Shown in pieces: positions 24,086 through 28,736 of a stretch of 28,736 nucleotides of DNA (positions within the stretch are counted from its first letter, which is position 1; every line of letters starts with the position of its first letter). The position numbers and the translations under genes were made by a program. The notes beneath the pieces were generated by a model. It saw only the letters and a program-made list of their open reading frames with translations, was not told the DNA's origin and ran no database searches. The stretch comes from Phocaeicola_A sp963643925 (GTDB lineage: Bacteria; Bacteroidota; Bacteroidia; Bacteroidales; Bacteroidaceae). The DNA is taken from NCBI GenBank assembly GCA_963643925.1, contig CAVINS010000046.1, positions 1 through 28,736 of the forward strand, in the 5' to 3' direction.

Positions 24086-25042
24086 TTACTTCAGCAACCG
24101 TGCCCGCAACTTCTCCAGCATGTCCGTGGTCATGCTGGCCAGGTCGTACTGCGGTTTCCAATTCCACTCCTGGCGGGCGCAGCTGTCGTCCATATTGTCA
24201 GGCCAACTGTCGGCGATGGACTGCTTCAGCGGGTCTATCTCGTAGCGCATGCGGAAGTCTGGCACGTGCTTCTTTATCTCCGCGTAGATCTCCTCCGGAC
24301 CGAAACTCATGGAGGCAATGTTGAACGCGTTGCGGTGAATCAGTCGGGCGGGGTCTGCCTCCATCAGCTGGATGGCGGCGTGCAACGCGTCGGGCATGTA
24401 CATCATGTCCATCAGCGTCCCCTCCTTCACCGGACAGACGAACTCCTCGCCTCGGACAGCCGAGTAGTAGATGTCCACGGCATAGTCCGTGGTGCCTCCT
24501 CCGGGCAGCGTGATGTTGGAGATGATGCCCGGGAAACGCACGGCGCGCGTGTCCACACCATATTTATTATGGTAATAATCGCTGAGCAGCTCCGTTGTCA
24601 CCTTCGTCACACCATACATCGTGCGCGGGCGCTGCAGTGTGTCCTGCGGAGTGTTCACGTGGGGTGTGTTCGCACCGAACGAACCGATGGAGCTGGGGGT
24701 GAACACAGCGCAACCGTTCTCGCGGGCTATCTCCAGCACGTTCAGCAGTCCGTCGATGCCGATGTGCCAAGCCAACATGGGTTTCGACTCCGCCACCACG
24801 GAGAGCATGGCGGCAAGGTTGTAGATGGTGTCAATCTTATACTTCTTCACCACGGACAGTATCATCTCCGGGCTGGTAATGTCCACCACTTCGGCCGGGC
24901 CCGACTCTTTCAGTTCACCCTTCGGGGCCGCTGCAGGAATGTAACCTGCTACCACGTGCTCGCCTCCGTAACGTTTGCGCAACTCCATGGTCAGTTCCGA
25001 ACCAATCTGTCCGGTAGAGCCTATTACTAAGATATTTTTCAT
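24086..25042 (-). CDS. tdh: L-threonine 3-dehydrogenase, short-chain (epimerase-like) type
   Basis: This NAD-dependent SDR enzyme oxidises L-threonine to 2-amino-3-ketobutyrate. The 318-residue product has the Rossmann motif GSTGQIG (8-14), Ser117/Ser118 in FTPSSIGSFG, the catalytic Tyr143 and Lys147 (YGVTK), and the family segment PGGGTTDYAVDIY with MMYMPDA. These separate it from ordinary sugar epimerases. kbl, the next enzyme of the pathway, is the divergent neighbour, which strongly supports the call. The frame extends 17 codons upstream, but the ATG at 25042 begins right at the first beta-strand (MKNILVIG). A TATCTTTG box lies 40 bases upstream. Confidence 0.88.
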   Translation of the reverse strand: MKNILVIGSTGQIGSELTMELRKRYGGEHVVAGYIPAAAPKGELKESGPAEVVDITSPEMILSVVKKYKIDTIYNLAAMLSVVAESKPMLAWHIGIDGLLNVLEIARENGCAVFTPSSIGSFGANTPHVNTPQDTLQRPRTMYGVTKVTTELLSDYYHNKYGVDTRAVRFPGIISNITLPGGGTTDYAVDIYYSAVRGEEFVCPVKEGTLMDMMYMPDALHAAIQLMEADPARLIHRNAFNIASMSFGPEEIYAEIKKHVPDFRMRYEIDPLKQSIADSWPDNMDDSCARQEWNWKPQYDLASMTTDMLEKLRARLLK

Positions 25043-25082
25043 AAAAAAGGCGTTAGTTATTAGTATATTGTTTAGGTGCTGG

Positions 25083-25090
25083 CAAAGATA
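25083..25090 (-). promoter_or_regulatory. Probable tdh promoter (-7 box)
   Basis: On the minus strand this reads TATCTTTG, matching TAnnTTTG, 40 bases before the tdh ATG. I could not find a TTTG at normal spacing upstream. Confidence 0.55.
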
Positions 25091-25166
25091 CAAGGTTTCA
25101 AATAATAATTATCAATTTGTTACTTGTTTTATTCAAATAAAATGTAGTACTTTGTGGATGCATTAC

Positions 25167-25183
25167 CCGAAACGTTTTTTCGG
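25167..25183. promoter_or_regulatory. Inverted repeat in the tdh-kbl divergent region
   Basis: CCGAAA and TTTCGG flank CGTTT, with the palindrome AAACGTTT inside. It lies 58 bases before the kbl ATG, where an operator for threonine-catabolism control would be expected. No convincing kbl -7 box was seen, so the role is speculative. Confidence 0.3.
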
Positions 25184-25241
25184 TTGTGCAAAACTGACAA
25201 AAAGTTGAACATATCCAACAATATCTAATATAGTATCAATT

Positions 25242-26429
25242 ATGTACGGGAAAATGAAAGAATACCTCAGAAACACGCTTTCTGAGATCCGCGAGGCAGG
25301 ACTCTACAAAGACGAGCGCCTCATCGAGAGTGCACAACAGGCCGCTATTACGGTCAAGGGACAGGAGGTGCTCAACTTCTGCGCCAACAACTATCTGGGA
25401 CTTTCCAACTCTCCCCGCCTGATAGAGGCGGCACAGAAGATGATGGACCGCAGGGGCTACGGAATGTCTTCCGTACGTTTTATCTGCGGAACACAGGACA
25501 TCCATAAGGAGCTGGAGGCCGCCATCTCCGATTATTTCAAGACTGAGGACACCATCCTCTACGCCGCTTGCTTCGATGCAAACGGCGGTGTGTTCGAGCC
25601 GCTCTTCACCGAGGAGGATGCCATCATCAGCGACTCGCTGAACCATGCCTCCATCATCGACGGCGTGCGTCTGTGCAAGGCCAAACGCTACCGCTACGCC
25701 AACGCCGACATGGCCGAGTTGGAGAAGTGTCTGCAAGAGGCACAGGCTCAGCGCTTCCGCATCATCGTCACCGACGGTGTCTTCTCCATGGACGGCAATG
25801 TGGCTCCGGTGGACAAGATTTGCGATCTGGCTGAGAAGTACGATGCTCTGGTGATGGTGGACGAGTCGCACTCCGCCGGTGTGGTGGGTGCTACCGGCCA
25901 CGGCGTGAGCGAGCTCTACGGCACCTACGGACGTGTGGACATCTACACCGGCACCTTGGGCAAGGCCTTCGGTGGTGCGATGGGTGGATTCACCACGGGT
26001 CGCAAGGAGATTATCGACCTGTTGCGTCAGCGCAGCCGTCCTTACCTCTTCTCCAATTCCGTGGCTCCGGCAGTGGTGGGCGCCAGCCTCGCTGTCTTCG
26101 ACATGCTGAAGGAGAGCAACGCCCTTCACGACAAGCTCGTGGAGAACGTTAACTACTTCCGCGACCGCATGATTGCCGCCGGTTTCGACATCAAGCCGAC
26201 CCAGAGTGCCATCTGTGCCGTGATGCTCTACGACGCCAAACTCTCGCAGGTGTTCGCTGCCAAGATGCAGGAAGAGGGCATCTACGTCACCGGTTTCTAC
26301 TATCCGGTCGTTCCGAAGGGCCAGGCCCGCATCCGTGTGCAGCTTTCTGCCGGTCACGAACGTGCTCATCTGGACAAGTGTGTGGCTGCCTTCGTGAAAG
26401 TGGGCAAGGAGCTCGGTGTTGTGAAATGA
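25242..26429 (+). CDS. kbl: Glycine C-acetyltransferase (2-amino-3-ketobutyrate CoA ligase)
   Basis: Kbl is a PLP enzyme of the alpha-oxoamine synthase family that cleaves 2-amino-3-ketobutyrate with CoA to glycine and acetyl-CoA. The 395-residue product has NFCANNYLGLSN near the N-terminus, SSVRFICGTQDIHKELE, VMVDESHSAGVVG, and the PLP-lysine motif TGTLGKAFGG (Lys241). Length equals that of characterised Kbl. It is divergent from tdh, giving a complete two-step threonine degradation module. A terminator hairpin follows 24 bases after the stop codon. Confidence 0.96.
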   Translation: MYGKMKEYLRNTLSEIREAGLYKDERLIESAQQAAITVKGQEVLNFCANNYLGLSNSPRLIEAAQKMMDRRGYGMSSVRFICGTQDIHKELEAAISDYFKTEDTILYAACFDANGGVFEPLFTEEDAIISDSLNHASIIDGVRLCKAKRYRYANADMAELEKCLQEAQAQRFRIIVTDGVFSMDGNVAPVDKICDLAEKYDALVMVDESHSAGVVGATGHGVSELYGTYGRVDIYTGTLGKAFGGAMGGFTTGRKEIIDLLRQRSRPYLFSNSVAPAVVGASLAVFDMLKESNALHDKLVENVNYFRDRMIAAGFDIKPTQSAICAVMLYDAKLSQVFAAKMQEEGIYVTGFYYPVVPKGQARIRVQLSAGHERAHLDKCVAAFVKVGKELGVVK

Positions 26430-26453
26430 CTCCGTGTTACCTGTAAATAAGAC

Positions 26454-26489
26454 ATCGCCCCGGTTACTTCGCATTGTAATCGGGGCGAT
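26454..26489 (+). terminator. kbl terminator
   Basis: A 14-base stem, ATCGCCCCGGTTAC (26454-26467) with 26476-26489, has one G-U wobble and an eight-base loop. The tail TCTGTTCAT is only moderately T-rich. Confidence 0.8.
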
Positions 26490-26506
26490 TCTGTTCATAT
26501 GTCCTC

Positions 26507-26822
26507 TGTAAATAGGCCTTTGTACATCGAAAATGGTCCCTTCGCCTTCGAAAATCAAGGTTCGGACCATCCATATAAGACCATTTATCTCTCGAAATAG
26601 TGTCTTCGGCCTTTGATAAGTTGGCGGCTTTTAGGCTTCGAAAAATCAAGCATTAGACCACAGATAAACAATCTTTTACGCCCCGAAATCGAGGGCTTCG
26701 GCCTTCGATAAGTGTTCTTTAGGCTTCGCAAAATCGAGTTTTAGGCCATCGATAAACGGTCTTTTACCCTTTGGCAAGAGGTCGTTTGCCTTTCGAAAAA
26801 GAGGCCTTTCCCTTCGAATGGT
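26507..26822. repeat. Array D: about 14 degenerate units of 21-25 bp with 88-bp higher-order duplication
   Basis: A core CGA(A/T)AA, usually TTCGAAAA or TCGATAA, recurs at about 26528, 26549, 26572, 26593, 26614, 26639, 26662, 26684, 26706, 26727, 26750, 26773, 26794 and 26815. Spacing is 21-25, mostly 21-23. Segments 26631-26680 and 26719-26768 match at 40 of 50 positions, an 88-base (4 x 22) higher-order repeat. The whole space between the kbl terminator and the rubrerythrin stop codon is filled, ending two bases before that stop codon. I see no coding potential. Confidence 0.78.
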
Positions 26823-26824
26823 GC

Positions 26825-27367
26825 TTAGAAATTCTCAGCGCAAATCTCGAAGTAACTCTGCGGGTGGTTGCAAACCGGGCAAACGTCCGGTGCCTTCTTG
26901 CCGATGACGATGTGCCCGCAGTTGCGGCATTTCCAGATGCAGTCGCCCTCGCGGGAGAACACGATGCCGTCCTTAACGTTCTGCAACAGCTTCAGGTAGC
27001 GCTCCTCGTGGTGCTTCTCGATGGCGGCAACACCGCGCATCGCGGCGGCTATTTCGGGAAATCCCTCCTCGTCGGCCTCGCGTGCCATGCGGTCGTACAT
27101 GTTCGTCCACTCGAAGTTCTCGCCCTCGGCGGCGGCCTTCAGGTTGCTCATCGTGTCTTTTATGGCACCGCCTTCGAGCAGTTTGAACCACATCTTGGCG
27201 TGCTCCTTCTCGTTGAGCGCCGTCTCCTCGAAGAGGGCGGCAATCTGTTCGTAACCTTCCTTGCGCGCCTTCGATGCGAAGAATGTGTACTTGTTGCGCG
27301 CTTGTGACTCCCCTGCGAACGCGTCCATCAGGTTGCGTTCAGTCTTTGTTCCTTTCAACTCTTTCAT
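26825..27367 (-). CDS. rbr: Rubrerythrin
   Basis: Rubrerythrin is a cytoplasmic di-iron peroxidase that protects anaerobes from hydrogen peroxide. The 180-residue product has the four-helix ferritin-like domain with iron ligands Glu20, Glu53/His56, Glu97 and Glu117/His120, and a C-terminal rubredoxin domain with Cys147-x2-Cys150 and Cys163-x2-Cys166. All metal ligands are present. Two ATGs three codons apart are possible; the second (MKELKGTKTE) matches the usual start, the first is at 27376. It has its own promoter and an unusually stable hairpin in the leader. Confidence 0.96.
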   Translation of the reverse strand: MKELKGTKTERNLMDAFAGESQARNKYTFFASKARKEGYEQIAALFEETALNEKEHAKMWFKLLEGGAIKDTMSNLKAAAEGENFEWTNMYDRMAREADEEGFPEIAAAMRGVAAIEKHHEERYLKLLQNVKDGIVFSREGDCIWKCRNCGHIVIGKKAPDVCPVCNHPQSYFEICAENF

Positions 27368-27388
27368 AATGTTCATGCTTTTAGTTGC

Positions 27389-27412
27389 GGCGCGGAGTTT
27401 GATGTCCGCGCC
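27389..27412 (-). promoter_or_regulatory. GC-only hairpin in the rubrerythrin mRNA leader
   Basis: GGCGCGGA and TCCGCGCC form a perfect eight-base stem, all but one pair G-C, with an eight-base loop. It lies between the promoter box and the start codon, 21 bases before the ATG at 27367 (12 before the one at 27376). It could stabilise the 5' end, cause attenuation or affect initiation; without a T-run it is not a standard terminator. Confidence 0.6.
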
Positions 27413-27448
27413 TTAGTTAGTCAAATGTTGTTCTTGTAAATCGAACCA

Positions 27449-27456
27449 CAAACATA
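27449..27456 (-). promoter_or_regulatory. Probable rubrerythrin promoter (-7 box)
   Basis: On the minus strand this reads TATGTTTG, matching TAnnTTTG, about 80 bases before the start codon. A TTG about 20 bases upstream is a partial -33 element. Confidence 0.55.
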
Positions 27457-27648
27457 GACAAAGGTTTTGTAAATGTCAAGCCTTTCAGCCTCAATTTTAT
27501 GCTGGACTACGGAACTTCTATGGCTTCATCGATGAAAGATGTATGGACATCCTCTTTAAACAGGTCTTCCATGTCATCTCTTTTCTGCCTTGTCCACGTG
27601 GCTTGATGTCGTCAAACAATACGCCTCATGAAGTTGTAAAGATAAATG
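27457..27648. other. Intergenic region with no confident gene
   Basis: This lies between the rubrerythrin promoter and array E. A 21-codon minus-strand ORF (27507-27572, MEDLFKEDVHTSFIDEAIEV plus P) has protein-like composition and is open 14 codons further upstream without another start codon. It may be the tail of a lost gene. Nothing else is recognisable. Confidence 0.35.
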
Positions 27649-27714
27649 CCCAGTTAGGAAAATATTTTTTCCTGACTGGGGAGATAGATTTCCCTGGTTA
27701 GCGAGCGCGCAATA
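27649..27714. repeat. Array E: three weak 22-bp units containing a long inverted repeat
   Basis: Consecutive 22-base blocks at 27649, 27671 and 27693 begin CCCAGTTAGG, CCTGACTGGG and CCTGGTTAGC. Similarity is weak, mainly in the first half. The first two blocks form a hairpin: CCCAGTTAGGAAAA (27649-27662) pairs with 27667-27680 with one wobble and a four-base loop. It may be a degenerate array or only a strong hairpin upstream of the exonuclease pseudogene. Confidence 0.45.
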
Positions 27715-27771
27715 CCTCTTCTGCAGATGGGGTGTGTAACCTCATATTACAACGACTGACGTAAGAAAGGA

Positions 27772-28314
27772 CTGAACTTTATAGTTATAGATTTCGAGAC
27801 CGCCACGGACAAGCGAGCTTCCATCTGCGAAGCCGGCATCTGCGTGGTGAAGGACGGCAAGGTGGTGGAAACCAAATCATGGCTTGTGCGTCCCGAAGAC
27901 AATGCCTACTCGTATTGGAACATACAGATACACGGCATCCAGCCCAAGGATACCGCCCACGCGCCGGGGTTTCCCGAGGTATGGGCAGGGAAATTGGAGT
28001 ACCTCGGCGAAACTCCAGTGTTGGTGGCACACTATGCCGCCTTCGACATCTCCTGCATCCGCAAGTCACTGGAGCTGTACAGCCTCCCCACTCCCGACGT
28101 GGACTACTACTGCACTCTCCGTGCCGCACGCCACAACTATGACTTCGCCTGCAACACTCTCGACTACCTCTGCGACTAGTTCGACATTCCCCAAGGCAAG
28201 CATCACCGCGCCGGCGACGATGCCGAAATGTGTGCCCGACTGTTTCTGAGAGAAATCAAGGATGCCGGATGGTGCGAACTTGAAGAGATGAGGTGTTGCG
28301 GTGGAAAACTTTGA
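27772..28314 (+). pseudogene. Broken DEDDh 3'-5' exonuclease (DnaQ-like)
   Basis: The frame encodes a complete DnaQ-fold exonuclease of about 180 residues: Exo I VIDFETAT (Asp7, Glu9), the HGIQP segment, Exo II VAHYAAFDI and Exo III HHRAGDDAEMC. Two lesions are visible. The expected start is CTG (reading L-N-F-IVIDFE where homologs have M-N-F), and no ATG, GTG or TTG lies between the upstream TGA and the first motif. Codon 136 is TAG, before Exo III, so the truncated product would lack catalytic His and Asp. The downstream 44 codons keep the frame and all motifs, so decay is recent or TAG is read through. Confidence 0.85.
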
Positions 28315-28351
28315 ATGAGCTTTTTTGAGATTTGATATAAGTGCACAAAAT

Positions 28352-28477
28352 ATGAAACTGAATGAAATCATACGGCCAATACCGATAAATGATAGTTGGG
28401 GGATCCCATTCAATACGTTTGTTGAAAAACGATTGAAGAGAATTCAGAACATGATGAACGAAAACATTTGCCAATGA
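28352..28477 (+). CDS. Small ORF, unknown (41 residues)
   Basis: MKLNEIIRPIPINDSWGIPF starts the 41-residue product, which then becomes basic and helical (VEKRLKRIQNMMNEN). It lies 37 bases after the pseudogene. Its TGA overlaps the ATG of the next small ORF (ATGA), a typical translational-coupling arrangement. It has no recognisable domain. It may be a genuine small first gene of an operon whose second gene is broken. Confidence 0.35.
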   Translation: MKLNEIIRPIPINDSWGIPFNTFVEKRLKRIQNMMNENICQ

Positions 28478-28569
28478 TACAGTACATTTCCAATACAGAC
28501 CACTACAGAGAGGTGATTTCGCGGGTGCTGTCCGTGAAGTGTTCTCTTGTAGTAGTGTGCTCGGCATGA
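28474..28569 (+). pseudogene. Truncated N-terminus, possibly of a phospholipase D-like protein
   Basis: The 31-codon frame begins MIQYISNTDHYREVISRVLS, which resembles the N-terminus I recall for Bacteroides PLD-like-domain proteins (N-T-x-x-Y-R-E-V-I followed by a W-I-G-T-A-D-I-K-D strand). After residue 22 the sequence departs and stops within ten codons. It overlaps the previous ORF by four bases. Assignment is tentative; no HKD motif is present in the window. Confidence 0.3.
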
Positions 28570-28610
28570 TGCTTATGCTTACATTCCATCAAGCCGGGGG
28601 GTATCGGTTA

Positions 28611-28736
28611 TTGAGGTACTACTTCGATGCCCGATGAAGTACTACTTCATTGTCACTTGAGGTACTACTTCGTTGAGGCTTGAGGTGCAGGTCATCGTTT
28701 CTTGAGGTGACACTTCATTTATGGGCTTCATAGCAG
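28611..28736. repeat. Array F: at least five 22-23 bp units, cut by the window edge
   Basis: Units begin near 28611, 28634, 28657, 28680 and 28702 with TTGAGGT or TGAAGT, followed by ACTACTTC or ACACTTCA; a further degenerate unit may start near 28725. GAAGTACTACTTC (28636-28648) is a perfect 13-base palindrome. The array follows the decayed gene remnants and runs beyond the window. Confidence 0.75.

Noticed and set aside
24086..25042. UDP-glucose 4-epimerase
   Set aside because: The fold is shared, but the PGGGTTDYAV and MMYMPD segments and the kbl neighbour point to threonine dehydrogenase.
26507..26822. CRISPR array
   Set aside because: Units are contiguous and degenerate with no unique spacers, and no cas gene is present; the same applies to the other arrays.
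28177..28179. TAG recoded as an amino acid
   Set aside because: GH25 ends with TAG at 14529-14531 at the expected C-terminus, and no other gene contains an in-frame TAG, so a nonsense mutation is the simpler explanation.

Overview
The window is a piece of chromosome from a member of the Bacteroidales (phylum Bacteroidota), probably a gut-type Bacteroides/Prevotella relative; I cannot name the species. The evidence is the gene set (gldB lipoprotein, pyrophosphate-dependent phosphofructokinase, golvesin/'xanthan lyase'-type amidase, SDR-type threonine dehydrogenase beside kbl, lipoprotein GH28 pectinase) and upstream sites matching the Bacteroidota -7 box TAnnTTTG, mostly without Shine-Dalgarno sequences.

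Layout. 1-2893 (-): pyrH followed by tex, with the first two codons of another gene at the left edge. 2945-3537: a long intergenic region with a 22-bp tandem array (A) and the alaS terminator. 3538-7625: alaS (-), divergent from an M23 peptidase and a small MerR regulator. 7626-11651: a gene remnant, a large secreted amidase with an inserted golvesin-like domain, a PlsC-type acyltransferase and a small conserved protein, all (-). 11769-14531 (+): pfp and a membrane-anchored GH25 muramidase. 14600-15609: array B and prmA (-). 15692-17191 (+): a secreted GHL10-family glycosidase. 17285-21867 (-): valS and a GH28 lipoprotein. 22085-23864 (+): gldB and a tetrapyrrole-methylase-fold SAM enzyme. 23881-26429: array C, then tdh (-) and kbl (+), a divergent pair for threonine to glycine plus acetyl-CoA. 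26454-27456: the kbl terminator, a large array (D) and rubrerythrin (-). 27457-28736 is a decayed zone with array E, a DEDDh exonuclease pseudogene carrying a lost start codon and an in-frame TAG, two tiny ORFs that look like gene debris, and array F running off the edge.

Most genes are housekeeping (translation: alaS, valS, prmA; nucleotide and central metabolism: pyrH, pfp; RNA binding: tex) or cell-envelope and peptidoglycan functions (M23, amidase, GH25, GHL10, gldB, acyltransferase). No mobile element, CRISPR array, rRNA or tRNA was seen.

The most unusual signal is not a gene. Six intergenic regions carry short degenerate tandem arrays whose unit is almost always 21-23 bp (about two DNA turns), although unit sequence differs from locus to locus. 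Units are built around small palindromes, and two distant arrays (B and F) share the exact 11-mer TTGTCACTTGA. Three of the arrays fill gaps between converging genes. This resembles a REP-like or multi-operator family that diversifies locally; its function is unknown.
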